From Prevotella sp. (GTDB taxonomy: Bacteria > Bacteroidota > Bacteroidia > Bacteroidales > Bacteroidaceae): DNA of 64,000 bases. The stretch lies in assembly GCA_024695815.1 (NCBI GenBank), contig JAILHK010000014.1:1-64000 (forward strand), given 5' to 3'. The notes beneath the pieces were generated by a model. It did no database searches. It was not told the DNA's origin and saw only the letters and a list, made by a program, of their open reading frames with translations. Positions 49,885 to 59,167 of the stretch are shown piece after piece. Every line of letters starts with the position of its first letter. The first letter of the stretch is position 1. Position numbers and translations under genes: made by a program.

Positions 49885-51789
49885 TTGGGTGGGGTATTCT
49901 CTTCCTGCGCCCGCATGGGCAGTCCCGACGGTGGCTGGTATGACGACACACCGCCACGCGTGGTGAGCGCCTCGCCTGCAGAAAACGGGGTAAACGTGAA
50001 GAGCCACAAGGTGGTGATCAACTTCAACGAGTATATCAAGGTGGAAGACATACAGAACAAGGTCATCGTGTCGCCACCACAACTGGAACAAGCCGACATC
50101 AAGGCCACGGGCCGACGCATCGTCGTGGACCTGAAAGACTCACTGAAGGCCAACACCACCTACACCATCGACTTCAGCGACGCTATCACCGACAACAACG
50201 AGGGCAACCCCATGGGCAACTATACGTTCAGCTTCTCTACCGGCACACAAATAGACACGCTGGAGGTGAGCGGCTACGTGCTGAACGCCGAGAACCTGGA
50301 GCCTATGAAGGGAGTGCTGGTAGGACTGTATCAGAACTTTGCCGACTCAGTCATTCACCGCGAACCCATGATGCGCGTGTCGCGCACCAACGGCAGCGGA
50401 CGCTTCACCGTGAAGGGCGTGGGCCCAGGGACCTATCGCATCTATGCGCTGCAGGATGCCGACGGCGACTTCCTCTACGGACAGAAGAGTGAATACATGG
50501 CTTTCTCGCACGACAGCATCGTGCCCAGTTGCATGCAGGACATGCGCCAGGACACCATCTGGCGCGACTCGCTGCACATAGCCAACATCGTGAAGGTGGG
50601 CTACACCCACTTCTTGCCCGACGACGTCACACTGCTGTGCTTCCAGGAACCACAGACCGACCGTTTCCTGCTGAAGACAGAACGCAAGGATGCCGACCGA
50701 CTGGGCTTCTTCTTCACCTACGGCAGCGACTCGCTGCCCGTACTGAGAGGGCTGAACTGCAATCTGGAGGGTGCCGTGATACCGGAATACTCGCAGAAAA
50801 ACGACACCATCACCTACTGGCTCAGCGACACCACGCTGGTGAACCAAGACACGCTGTTGGTGGAGTTCAGCTATCTGGCAACCGACACGCTAGGACAACT
50901 GGTGCAGCGCACCGACACGCTGGAACAGATTGCCAAGACGCCCTACGCCAAACGACTGAAGGAGCAGCAAAAGGCCTTTGAGAAATGGAAAAAAGAACAG
51001 GAGAAGCGCAAGAAACGCGAGGAGCCTTACGACACCATCATGAAGCCCAAGGCACTGGAGGTGAAGATCAACGCCAACCAGAGCATCAGTCCGCTACACG
51101 TGCTGCGCTTCGAGATGCCTGAGCCACTGGCACACTGCGACACTAGCCTTGTGCACCTCTATTCAAAAATAGACACCGTGTGGTATCGCACACCCCACGA
51201 CTTCCGACAGATTGGCACCCGCATCTACGAGATGGACGTGGACTGGCGACCCGACACGGAATATAGTCTGGAGATAGACACGGCGGCCTTCGAGGGCATC
51301 TACGGACAGGTATCAAAACCCATCAAGCAGGGCATCAAGGTGCTGAACGACGACGCCTTCAGCACGCTAACCGTGGAGATTAGCGGTGCAGAGAGCGCCG
51401 ACTCGGTGGTGGTGCAACTGATGGACAACAGCGACAAGGTGAGACGTCAGGCGGTGGCTCACGGTGGTCAGCCTGCTGAGTTCTACTACTTGCAGCCTGG
51501 CAGCTACTACCTGCGTGCCTTCATCGACAAGAACGGCAATGGCATCTGGGACACCGGTCGCTACGACGACGACTTGCAGCCCGAGCCCGTGTTCTACAAC
51601 CCCGAGATAGTGGAGTGCAAAGCCAAATGGGACGTCTCGCGACAGTGGAACCTCACGGCACTGCCCCGCTACAGACAGAAGGCTGCTGCCATCACGAAGC
51701 AGAAGCCCGACAAAGAGAAGCAACTACGTAACCGCAACCTTGACCGCGCCAAGAAGCTGGGCAAGGAATATATTGATAATATCAAATAA
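49792..51789 (+). CDS. Ig-like-domain lipoprotein
   Basis: 665 residues if started at 49792; an in-frame ATG at 49849 is an alternative. The longer form gives a positively charged n-region (MKDMIRFNNKSQRK) before the core IISLIFHLSLLGG and lipobox VFSSC. The shorter form lacks positive charges, so I prefer 49792. After the cysteine comes GSPDGGWYDDTPPRVVSASP, then a Big_5/SbsA-type Ig domain (~45-140) and a prealbumin-like beta segment. A charged helix (EQQKAFEKWKKEQEKRKKRE) follows, then a C-terminal beta domain. It is a common Bacteroidetes envelope protein of unknown role. Part of its signal peptide comes from a repeat arm. Confidence 0.85.
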   Translation: MKDMIRFNNKSQRKGVFGNMVIISLIFHLSLLGGVFSSCARMGSPDGGWYDDTPPRVVSASPAENGVNVKSHKVVINFNEYIKVEDIQNKVIVSPPQLEQADIKATGRRIVVDLKDSLKANTTYTIDFSDAITDNNEGNPMGNYTFSFSTGTQIDTLEVSGYVLNAENLEPMKGVLVGLYQNFADSVIHREPMMRVSRTNGSGRFTVKGVGPGTYRIYALQDADGDFLYGQKSEYMAFSHDSIVPSCMQDMRQDTIWRDSLHIANIVKVGYTHFLPDDVTLLCFQEPQTDRFLLKTERKDADRLGFFFTYGSDSLPVLRGLNCNLEGAVIPEYSQKNDTITYWLSDTTLVNQDTLLVEFSYLATDTLGQLVQRTDTLEQIAKTPYAKRLKEQQKAFEKWKKEQEKRKKREEPYDTIMKPKALEVKINANQSISPLHVLRFEMPEPLAHCDTSLVHLYSKIDTVWYRTPHDFRQIGTRIYEMDVDWRPDTEYSLEIDTAAFEGIYGQVSKPIKQGIKVLNDDAFSTLTVEISGAESADSVVVQLMDNSDKVRRQAVAHGGQPAEFYYLQPGSYYLRAFIDKNGNGIWDTGRYDDDLQPEPVFYNPEIVECKAKWDVSRQWNLTALPRYRQKAAAITKQKPDKEKQLRNRNLDRAKKLGKEYIDNIK

Positions 51790-51797
51790 TATAAGGT

Positions 51798-52616
51798 ATG
51801 ATAAAGAAAATCATTTTTACTGCTATCATAGGCATGATGAGTGTTGTCAGCATGAACGCTCAGTCGTGCGGCATTGAGAACAAGGCCTTCAAATCGGGCG
51901 AGTTCCTGGTCTATGACCTCTACTTCAACTGGAAATTTGTGTGGGTGAAGGTGGGCTCGGCATCGATGTCAACGATGGAGTCGAGATATGCCGGAAAGAA
52001 GGTGTTTCGCAGCAGTCTGACCACACGCGGCAACCAGAAGTTGGACGGCATCTTCGTGATGCGCGACACGCTGCTGTCTTACTGTGATGCTGCCACGCTG
52101 GCCCCTATATATTTCCGCAAGGGTGCCCTGGAGGGCAAACGCTACTACGTGGACGAGCTGTGGTACAGTTATCCTGGCAACAACTGCCGACTGAAGATGC
52201 ACCGCATCGATGCCGACGGCGAGCAGCACTGGACCAACAAAGAATATACGGATTGTGTTTACGACATGATGAGCATCTTCTTGCGTGCACGCAACTTCGA
52301 CGCATCGAAGATGAAGAAGGGTGACATCATTCCCATGCCTATCAGCGATGCCAGACACCTGACGAACTCGTGGCTGAAGTATCGTGGCAAGGAGAACTTC
52401 AAGGTGGATGGCACTGGCGAGAAGTTCCGCTGTCTGGTATTCTCGTTCTACGAGAAGGAGGATGGCAAGGACCACGAGTTGATTCGCTTCTACGTGACCG
52501 ACGACCAGAACCACCTGCCCGTAAGACTAGACATGTTCCTGAGCTTCGGCTCGGCCAAAGCCTTCCTGAAAGGATATAAGGGGGTGAGGAATGCGATGAG
52601 CGCGAAAATAAAATAA
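51798..52616 (+). CDS. DUF3108-family secreted protein
   Basis: 272 residues with signal peptide ending MNAQ. The conserved start of DUF3108 proteins is seen: AFKSGEFLVYDLYFNWKFVW and VGSASMST. YCDAATLAPIYFRKGALEGK and TDCVYDMMSIFLRARNFD follow. The fold is likely a beta-rich periplasmic domain and the function is not known. It follows the Ig-like lipoprotein by 8 bp and ends the operon at a hairpin terminator that includes its stop codon. Confidence 0.88.
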   Translation: MIKKIIFTAIIGMMSVVSMNAQSCGIENKAFKSGEFLVYDLYFNWKFVWVKVGSASMSTMESRYAGKKVFRSSLTTRGNQKLDGIFVMRDTLLSYCDAATLAPIYFRKGALEGKRYYVDELWYSYPGNNCRLKMHRIDADGEQHWTNKEYTDCVYDMMSIFLRARNFDASKMKKGDIIPMPISDARHLTNSWLKYRGKENFKVDGTGEKFRCLVFSFYEKEDGKDHELIRFYVTDDQNHLPVRLDMFLSFGSAKAFLKGYKGVRNAMSAKIK

Positions 52617-52637
52617 CTTTTCGGGCGAAAAGTTATT
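52612..52637. terminator. Hairpin terminator at the end of the GH3 operon
   Basis: A perfect 10-bp palindrome (AATAACTTTT and its complement) around CGGGCG. It overlaps the TAA stop of the DUF3108 gene. The T-rich arm makes it usable as a terminator. Confidence 0.6.
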
Positions 52638-52730
52638 AGATGAGAGATGAAAGATGAGAGATATGATTACTTTCTGCGCTAAGTGAAGCATATAAGTCTA
52701 ATCATATCTCTCATCTTTCATCTCTCATCT
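52638..52730. repeat. Perfect 32-bp inverted repeat, family 'AGATATGATTAGA', copy 3
   Basis: Arms at 52638-52669 and 52699-52730 are exact complements over 32 bp, with a 29-nt loop. The arm is itself made of near-repeats of AGATGA(G/A)AG. It lies between two convergent genes (the DUF3108 gene and the histidine kinase gene) directly after the smaller hairpin. Confidence 0.95.
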
Positions 52731-52754
52731 TGCGGCAACGCCGCACCTCTCAGT

Positions 52755-54509
52755 TCACGCATACACCAGCAGCGTAATCACAAAGCGGGCACCTTGGCGA
52801 TAGGTAGTGTCCAGAGAGACGACGCCACCCAGGTGCTTCACCAACACACGACACAACGAGAGACCAAGACCAAGGCCCTCCTTGAAATCGTCGAGCTTGA
52901 CAAAACTCTCGAAGATACGCTCGGCATCCGTCTCCGAGATGCCAATGCCCGTATCTGTGACCGATAACATGAGCTGACGCTCGTCGAGCTGGGCTGCCAG
53001 CGTGATCGTACCAGCAACGGTATATTTCTTCGCATTCTCTATCAGAATGTTCAACACGCGTTTAAGCACTTTGGCATTGGAACGGAAAGCAAAGTTATCG
53101 TCAACCTTGCAGTCCACCTTTATCTCTATCTTCTCGCTCAGTCCCTCGCGGTTCTCTTCCTGTAGCGTATGCAGCAGACTGCATACCTGCACCACATCGT
53201 TTTTGTCGATACTGGTGGTGGACTCGTTTTCTGAGAGTTCCAATATCTCATCTACCAGCGAGGTGATAAGCTCAGTATTCTTCGTGATCATCTCAGCATG
53301 CATGCGGCGCTCCTCAAGACTGGGTTGCATGGTGGGATCGGCGAGCAACTGCGAGAAACCATTGACGATGTTCAGGGGGGTGCGTATCTGATGACTCACA
53401 TTCCTGATGAACGCGCGTTTCATCTTGTCGCTCTCCAGCGCATGCTCGTAGGCCGACCTCAGCTGTGCCGTGTGGCGGCGCCGGCTATTGACAATATAGA
53501 ACAAGGCTACCACCAGCATGAACAGCAATACAATGATCAGCGTGAGGCCAATCATCCTGGCACGTGCCACCTCACGTTCGCGCTCGTAGGATGCCATATC
53601 GTCTTGCAGTCCCTGCATGCTATTGTTCAGCACCACGTTGATGACCGAGTCGTTGGCCAAGAACAGGTCGTTCAGGGAGTTGTAAGCATTCTCCCATTGT
53701 TTGGCCTTTTTATAGATCATGGTGATGGCCTCGTGACCGTCGTCGCCCAGCTGGCGTGCCAGCGCCACCGCCTTCTCGGTATTGCCGATGGAAGCCTCAT
53801 GATAAGCCTCGAGCAAACGACCATGCACAGAGCTTTTCCCCTCTTTCACTCCTTGGCGATAGGCTTCGTAGCCCTTATTAAAGAGGTCGTGCTTGTCATT
53901 GGCAAAGTAGGTCAGCGTCTTGCGGGTGTCGATGTCGAACACGCGTTCGGGCGAGTACTTGACAGCTATCTCACGAGCCTTTTCCAACAATTCCATTGCT
54001 TCCTCGGGGTCGTCGTCTAACGACACATTGACAATGTTCATATAGATGGGCGGCATGCTCTCGTAGTAGCCTTGTTTCTCCAAGCGTTCAATCACCTCGC
54101 GGAAGTTGCTCTTAGCTGCCTCCTTGTTGCCACAGTAATTGTTGATATGTCCCATCATGTTGATGGCCATATACATCTCACGGTCGAGATGTTTCTCCTG
54201 AAGTTCCGCAATCAGTTTGCGCGCCAGTTTATAAGCCTCGAAAATCTGCTGACGGTTCATCAGGAAGATAATCTCGTTGCATCGCTGAGTATAATAGCCA
54301 TGCAGGTCGTCGTGATCCAAAAGATAGGATTCGAAGTCCTTCAACGCAGCATAGAAACGGATGCTGTCGTCGTTGTTGAAGGCATAAACCATGGTGTCAC
54401 GAAGTGCAGTGTACTTCGGATCAGTATATTTTTTCGGTTGTGATTGTGCTAACCCACTATTCAGAAAGAGAGCAAGTAAGGTTATGATAACTGTTTTAAA
54501 ATGTTGCAT
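52755..54509 (-). CDS. TPR-type membrane sensor histidine kinase
   Basis: 584 residues. A signal sequence is followed by a helical repeat (TPR-like) sensor region (~30-310) and a transmembrane helix (MIGLTLIIVLLFMLVVALFY, ~330-349). The kinase core has the H-box His373 in RNVSHQIRTPLN, N-box ILIENAKKYT, G1 TDTGIGIS and G2 GLGLGLSLCR. No receiver domain or response regulator gene lies nearby, so its partner is encoded elsewhere. It is transcribed from a consensus promoter that is divergent from the helicase gene. The signal sensed by the TPR region is unknown. Confidence 0.9.
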   Translation of the reverse strand: MQHFKTVIITLLALFLNSGLAQSQPKKYTDPKYTALRDTMVYAFNNDDSIRFYAALKDFESYLLDHDDLHGYYTQRCNEIIFLMNRQQIFEAYKLARKLIAELQEKHLDREMYMAINMMGHINNYCGNKEAAKSNFREVIERLEKQGYYESMPPIYMNIVNVSLDDDPEEAMELLEKAREIAVKYSPERVFDIDTRKTLTYFANDKHDLFNKGYEAYRQGVKEGKSSVHGRLLEAYHEASIGNTEKAVALARQLGDDGHEAITMIYKKAKQWENAYNSLNDLFLANDSVINVVLNNSMQGLQDDMASYEREREVARARMIGLTLIIVLLFMLVVALFYIVNSRRRHTAQLRSAYEHALESDKMKRAFIRNVSHQIRTPLNIVNGFSQLLADPTMQPSLEERRMHAEMITKNTELITSLVDEILELSENESTTSIDKNDVVQVCSLLHTLQEENREGLSEKIEIKVDCKVDDNFAFRSNAKVLKRVLNILIENAKKYTVAGTITLAAQLDERQLMLSVTDTGIGISETDAERIFESFVKLDDFKEGLGLGLSLCRVLVKHLGGVVSLDTTYRQGARFVITLLVYA

Positions 54510-54537
54510 AAATTATGTTACTTTACGATTTCCGCGA

Positions 54538-54567
54538 CAAATATACTAAAAGTTTCTTATATGACAA
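54538..54567 (-). promoter_or_regulatory. Promoter of the histidine kinase gene
   Basis: Minus-strand TATATTTG (54538-54545) with TTG (54565-54567) 19 nt upstream. Confidence 0.75.
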
Positions 54568-54595
54568 TAAAAAGGCATGCTATTTTTTTGTTTCG

Positions 54596-54627
54596 TTTGT
54601 CTATTTCGTTCATTTTTAGTACTTTTG
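54596..54627 (+). promoter_or_regulatory. Promoter of the SF1 helicase gene, abutting the start codon
   Basis: TTTG at 54596-54599, 20-nt spacer, TACTTTTG at 54620-54627. The ATG at 54633 starts five bases later, which predicts a leaderless mRNA. Confidence 0.8.
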
Positions 54628-54632
54628 CACAG

Positions 54633-56498
54633 ATGAACGAGACGTTATCACCCATTTTAGAACTCCAACAGCAACGCTTGTTGCTGCAGATGGAATATGA
54701 CGAAGAAAAGAAAGCTTTCCAGGAGCATACCAAGATCATTGGCATGCTGCGACGCGTGAGTCGTGGTGATGCATGGATGCCGCTACGACTGGGCAAGAGC
54801 TACTATAACTCGCTGAACCAGCTGTGCGTAGAGGTGTATCGCAATGCCAACGATGACACCGACCACAATTTTGAGTTTGGAAAGCCCGTGCAGTTCTTTG
54901 TGCAACGCGAGAAAGATATGCACTTCTTTTCTGCGCCTGGCACGGTGAGCTATGTGGACGGCGACCGCATGGTGGTGGCCGTGCCCGACAGTTTTCCTGT
55001 GGCCGACCTGCAGGTGAGCGACGGACAACTGGGCGTGCAGCTGTTCTTTGACGAGACCAGCTACCGACTGATGTTCGAAGCGCTGGAGCGCACCATGCGT
55101 GCCAAAGGTCGTCTAGGCTATCTGCGCGACCTGTTCTACACGCGCCAGAAGGCAGAGACGTTCTCGTTTCCCGACATGGGGTTCCCCTACCTCAACGCCA
55201 CACAGGAGCATGCGGTCAACGAGGTGCTGCGTGCCAAGGATGTTGCCATCGTTCACGGACCGCCGGGAACAGGCAAGACCACCACACTGGTAGAGGCTAT
55301 CTACGAGACCTTGCGCCGCGAGAGTCAGGTGCTGGTATGCGCTCAGAGCAACATGGCGGTGGACTGGATCAGCGAGAAGCTGGTGGACCGCGGCCTCAAC
55401 GTGCTACGCATTGGCAACCCTACACGTGTGGACGACAAGATGCTGTCGTTCACCTACGAACGACGCTTTGAGGCACATCCCGACTATCCGCAGCTATGGG
55501 CCATCAGAAAAGCCATCCGCGAACTGCGCACACAACGCAAGCGCAGCGACAACTGGCACCAGAAGATGGACCGGCTGAAGAGCCGTGCCACCGAGATAGA
55601 GATACGCATCAACGCCGAACTGTTTGGCGAAGCGCGCGTCATTGCCTGTACGCTGGTGGGCTCGGCCAACCGACTGCTGGACGGCATGAAGTTCGGCACA
55701 CTGTTTATCGACGAGGCCGCCCAGGCTCTTGAAGCAGCCTGCTGGATACCTATCCGCAGAGCCGGACGCGTGGTCTTTGCCGGCGACCACTGTCAGCTGC
55801 CGCCTACCGTGAAGTGCTACGAAGCACTGAAAGGCGGACTGGGACGCACGCTGATGGAGCGCATTGCCAACCTGAAACCCGAAGTGGTGACGCTGCTGCG
55901 CATTCAATACCGCATGCACGAAGACATCATGCGCTTCTCGAGCGACTGGTTCTACCACAACCAGATGGTGTCGGCACCCGAGGTGAAGCACCGCAGCATA
56001 CTGGATCTGGACCTGCCCATGACGTGGATAGACACGTCGCAGTACGAAGGCAAGGAGGAGTTCGTGGGCGAATCGTTCGGACGCGTCAACAAGACCGAGG
56101 CCGAACTGACGCTGTTGTCGCTGCAGGCCTACTTCGAGATGATTGGCAAGGAGCGCATCCTGGACGAACGGCTGGACGTGGGCATCATCTCGCCCTATAG
56201 AGCACAGGTGCAGTACCTGCGCCAGCTGGTGCGCAAACGCGAGTTCTTCAAACCGTTTCGCCACCTGATCAGCATCAACACCGTGGATGGCTTCCAGGGA
56301 CAGGAGCGCGACATCATCATCATCTCGCTGGTACGCTCGAACGACGAAGGCCAGATAGGCTTCTTGCGCGACCTGCGCCGTATGAACGTGGCCATCACCC
56401 GAGCACGCATGAAGCTCATCATACTGGGCGACCGCCACACCATGACGAAACATCCGTTCTACCGAAAACTGTGGGATTATATTGCTGCATTAAGATAA
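54633..56498 (+). CDS. SF1 DNA/RNA helicase (IGHMBP2/SMUBP-2-like, AAA_11/AAA_12)
   Basis: 621 residues from the ATG at 54633. Earlier in-frame ATGs lie in or before the promoter and are rejected. An N-terminal beta-barrel region (~1-160) is followed by helicase motifs: I VHGPPGTGKTTTLVEAI (~205-221), Ia CAQSNMAVDWISEKL, II FIDEAAQALE, III FAGDHCQLPPTV, IV-like YRMHEDIM, V INTVDGFQGQERDIII and VI NVAITRARMKLI. This is the UPF1-like SF1B family common in Bacteroidetes. It is probably 5'-3' on nucleic acid; its role is not established. It is cytoplasmic and stands alone. Confidence 0.92.
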   Translation: MNETLSPILELQQQRLLLQMEYDEEKKAFQEHTKIIGMLRRVSRGDAWMPLRLGKSYYNSLNQLCVEVYRNANDDTDHNFEFGKPVQFFVQREKDMHFFSAPGTVSYVDGDRMVVAVPDSFPVADLQVSDGQLGVQLFFDETSYRLMFEALERTMRAKGRLGYLRDLFYTRQKAETFSFPDMGFPYLNATQEHAVNEVLRAKDVAIVHGPPGTGKTTTLVEAIYETLRRESQVLVCAQSNMAVDWISEKLVDRGLNVLRIGNPTRVDDKMLSFTYERRFEAHPDYPQLWAIRKAIRELRTQRKRSDNWHQKMDRLKSRATEIEIRINAELFGEARVIACTLVGSANRLLDGMKFGTLFIDEAAQALEAACWIPIRRAGRVVFAGDHCQLPPTVKCYEALKGGLGRTLMERIANLKPEVVTLLRIQYRMHEDIMRFSSDWFYHNQMVSAPEVKHRSILDLDLPMTWIDTSQYEGKEEFVGESFGRVNKTEAELTLLSLQAYFEMIGKERILDERLDVGIISPYRAQVQYLRQLVRKREFFKPFRHLISINTVDGFQGQERDIIIISLVRSNDEGQIGFLRDLRRMNVAITRARMKLIILGDRHTMTKHPFYRKLWDYIAALR

Positions 56499-56536
56499 TT
56501 TTCGGTCAATTGTTTCGTCGTTACAAAATAATTCCG

Positions 56537-56544
56537 TATTTTTG
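56537..56544 (+). promoter_or_regulatory. Promoter (-7) of the endonuclease cluster
   Basis: TATTTTTG matches TAnnTTTG. The nearest TTG (56510) is 24 nt upstream. The start codon lies 32 nt downstream. Confidence 0.5.
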
Positions 56545-56576
56545 TGGGCTGAACCTTTCTAAAAATAAATACGACT

Positions 56577-58109
56577 ATGAAGAAAACGCTACTCTGCTTA
56601 GTGGCTTGGACCATGACGATAGCCATGGGTGCACAGGCGCCCCACAACACTGGCACATACTATGCAAGCGCTCATGGGAAGAAAGGGGCCGAGCTGAAGA
56701 CGGCTCTCTACGAGATTATCAACACGCCTGCCGTGGTGGACTACGACTCGCTGTGGCACGCGTATCAGTACTCTGATGCCAAACCAACGGACACGGTGCC
56801 CGTCATCTGGGATATGTATTCGTGCAAGTCGGCCTACTCCATCTACACCACTCTTCATAGAAACGGGAAATTGGGCACCGACCCTGAGGGCACAAAAGGT
56901 TTCCAGCGCGAGCATTCCATGCCAAAAAGCTGGTTTAACCCTGCAGCTAAGAGCGGAAACAGCTATACCTACAAGGACATCAAACCCATGTTCTCGGACA
57001 TCGTGCACGTAATACCTGCCGAAGGTATCGTCAACAATAAGCGCAGCAACAACCCTTACGGCACGAACAATGGTGAATTCTACACCTCGGAGGAGGGTTT
57101 CAGCAAGATGGGAGCTTGCACCTACCCCGGATATACGGGGCGATGCTTCGAACCTAACGACGAGTATAAGGGCGACTTGGCACGCATCTACTTCTACATG
57201 GTGACGGCCTACGAGAAAAGACAACCGTCGTGGAGCAGCACAAAAGATAGCGTAGGCGACCACTGCGGCACGTGGACGAGCGCCATGTTCAATCTGGAAG
57301 ATGAGTCTGTCTATCAGCCCTTCGCCCAATGGGCCTTAGACATGCTGATGCAATGGTCTAAGCAAGACCCTGTGAGCGAGAAGGAGCTGGCACGCAACGA
57401 GGCTATCTATCAGTTGCAGGGCAACCGCAACCCGTTTGTGGACTATCCCGGACTGGAGGACTATATCTGGGGGGAAAAGAAGGAGACGGCCTTCGACTAC
57501 GGCGGCGAACCGGTAGCAGACGACGAGACAATGGCCACGGACTGCACCATCCTGCTAAACGAGAAGACGTTTGGCACAGACTGGAGCAGCACGGACTACA
57601 TGCGTAACTACTTTGAACGCATACCGCTGAACATCGAGCAGAACGGCATCAGCCTGACATTCTCATACGGCATAGAGGGGGCACGCATGTATTGCGACAC
57701 CACACAGATTCGTCTGTACAACAAAAACACGCTGACCTTCAAGGCTCATCATAACGGCCTCAGCCGTATTGAGTTCGTGGTGCCCGAGAAATCGGCCGAC
57801 AAAGAGTTCATCCCTTCGGTAGGCGAGATGAACGGTTTTGTGTGGACAGCACACACAGACACGCTGGTGAGCAGCGTTCAGTTCACCTCAACCTACACCA
57901 GCAGTTGGCCTGTGACCAATGCCAATAAGCACATACAGATTGAAGAGGCACGTGTGGAGGTGGTGAACAAAGGGGGCATTGACCATATCAAGTCGGCAAC
58001 CGCGACACGACGTAACCATATATATAATATGTATGGCATGCGGATGAACGAACACAACCTACGTCCTGGGATGTACATCTGCAACAACCGGAAATTCTTG
58101 ATTAAGTAA
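56577..58109 (+). CDS. Secreted endonuclease I-family protein, copy 1
   Basis: 510 residues with signal peptide ending MGAQ. The nuclease core shows GTYYASAHGKKGAELKTAL, then REHSMPKSWF (catalytic His region), SDIVHVIPAEGIVNNKRSN and FEPNDEYKGDLARIYFYM, the Bacteroidetes form of the beta-beta-alpha metal endonuclease I. Residues ~320-470 form an extra beta domain (CTILLNEKTFGTDW, ARMYCDTTQIRLYNKNTL) homologous to that of copy 3. The tag is a divergent IYNMYGMRMNEHNLRPGMYI. It probably degrades extracellular DNA or RNA for nutrition. First of three head-to-tail paralogs. Confidence 0.9.
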   Translation: MKKTLLCLVAWTMTIAMGAQAPHNTGTYYASAHGKKGAELKTALYEIINTPAVVDYDSLWHAYQYSDAKPTDTVPVIWDMYSCKSAYSIYTTLHRNGKLGTDPEGTKGFQREHSMPKSWFNPAAKSGNSYTYKDIKPMFSDIVHVIPAEGIVNNKRSNNPYGTNNGEFYTSEEGFSKMGACTYPGYTGRCFEPNDEYKGDLARIYFYMVTAYEKRQPSWSSTKDSVGDHCGTWTSAMFNLEDESVYQPFAQWALDMLMQWSKQDPVSEKELARNEAIYQLQGNRNPFVDYPGLEDYIWGEKKETAFDYGGEPVADDETMATDCTILLNEKTFGTDWSSTDYMRNYFERIPLNIEQNGISLTFSYGIEGARMYCDTTQIRLYNKNTLTFKAHHNGLSRIEFVVPEKSADKEFIPSVGEMNGFVWTAHTDTLVSSVQFTSTYTSSWPVTNANKHIQIEEARVEVVNKGGIDHIKSATATRRNHIYNMYGMRMNEHNLRPGMYICNNRKFLIK

Positions 58110-58134
58110 ATTAGAACAATAGAGTCATCACGTT

Positions 58135-59124
58135 ATGAGAACATTTGGAAAAGGAATAGCCCTCATCATGCTGATGCTGACCAGCATCGGCCTATGGGCA
58201 CAAGGACCTAACAATTCTGGCACTTACTATCAGAATGCCGACGGAAAACAAGGCGAAGCGCTGAAAACGGCACTTTGCGGCATCATCTATCCACATACGG
58301 AACGGACCTATGCCGACCTTTGGATTGACTTCCGCACCACCGACGTGCGTGAAGACGGAAAGGTGTGGGACATGTACTCTGGAATCACGAACTACGAATT
58401 TGGAACGGACCAGGCTGGCAGCTTCTCGAAAGAAGGCGACAAGTACAACCGCGAACACTCGTTCCCTAAGAGTTGGTTTGGCGGCAACACACCCATGTAC
58501 ACCGACCTGTTCCACCTTTATCCCACCGATGGTACGGTCAACGGAAAACGCGGTAACTTCCCCTTTGGCGAGACCGACGGCAAGGACTACAAGTCGGCAG
58601 GCAACTTCAGCAAGCTGGGCACCTGCACCTACCCCGGTTATAACGGCACGGTGTTTGAGCCAAACGACGAATACAAGGGTGACTTTGCACGCACCTATTT
58701 CTATATGGTGACATGTTATGAGGAAAAACTGTCTGATTGGTACGCTAACTGCAGTGACTCGAGACCCACGCTGGACGGTAACACCTATCCCGGACTGAGC
58801 AGCTGGCAACTGGAGATGCTGATGAAATGGGCTAAGAACGACCCCGTGAGCGAGAAAGAGACCAACCGCAACAATGCCGTCTTTGGCATTCAGGAGAACC
58901 GTAACCCCTTTATAGACTATCCCGGACTGGAGGAATATGTATGGGGCGACAAGACCACGGTGGCCTTCAGCTATGACAACTATGGCAACACAAACGGCAT
59001 CTACCTGGTGAACAGCACGCTGAAGAGGGCGACAAAGGGCACATTCAACCTGCAGGGACAGCGCATCAAGAGTCCTGCAAAGGGCCTCTACATCATCGAC
59101 GGCAAGAAGGTCTTCGTCAGATAA
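58135..59124 (+). CDS. Secreted endonuclease I-family protein, copy 2 (short form)
   Basis: 329 residues with signal peptide ending LWAQ. It has the same core as copy 1: GTYYQNADGKQGEALKTAL, NREHSFPKSWFGG, DLFHLYPTDGTVNGKRGN, FEPNDEYKGDFARTYFYM and NPFIDYPGLEEYVWGDK. After the core it goes directly to the tag TFNLQGQRIKSPAKGLYI, so it lacks the extra beta domain of copies 1 and 3. It starts 25 bp after copy 1 and is probably in the same transcript. Confidence 0.92.
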   Translation: MRTFGKGIALIMLMLTSIGLWAQGPNNSGTYYQNADGKQGEALKTALCGIIYPHTERTYADLWIDFRTTDVREDGKVWDMYSGITNYEFGTDQAGSFSKEGDKYNREHSFPKSWFGGNTPMYTDLFHLYPTDGTVNGKRGNFPFGETDGKDYKSAGNFSKLGTCTYPGYNGTVFEPNDEYKGDFARTYFYMVTCYEEKLSDWYANCSDSRPTLDGNTYPGLSSWQLEMLMKWAKNDPVSEKETNRNNAVFGIQENRNPFIDYPGLEEYVWGDKTTVAFSYDNYGNTNGIYLVNSTLKRATKGTFNLQGQRIKSPAKGLYIIDGKKVFVR

Positions 59125-59167
59125 GCACACACAACAGAAAGAAAAACCACACCATTATACACATATT

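Noticed and set aside
52683..52967. Small plus-strand frame starting MKHISLIISLIFHLSS, looks like a lipoprotein signal peptide
   Set aside because: The signal-like part is only the inverted-repeat arm; the remainder is antisense to the histidine kinase C-terminus.
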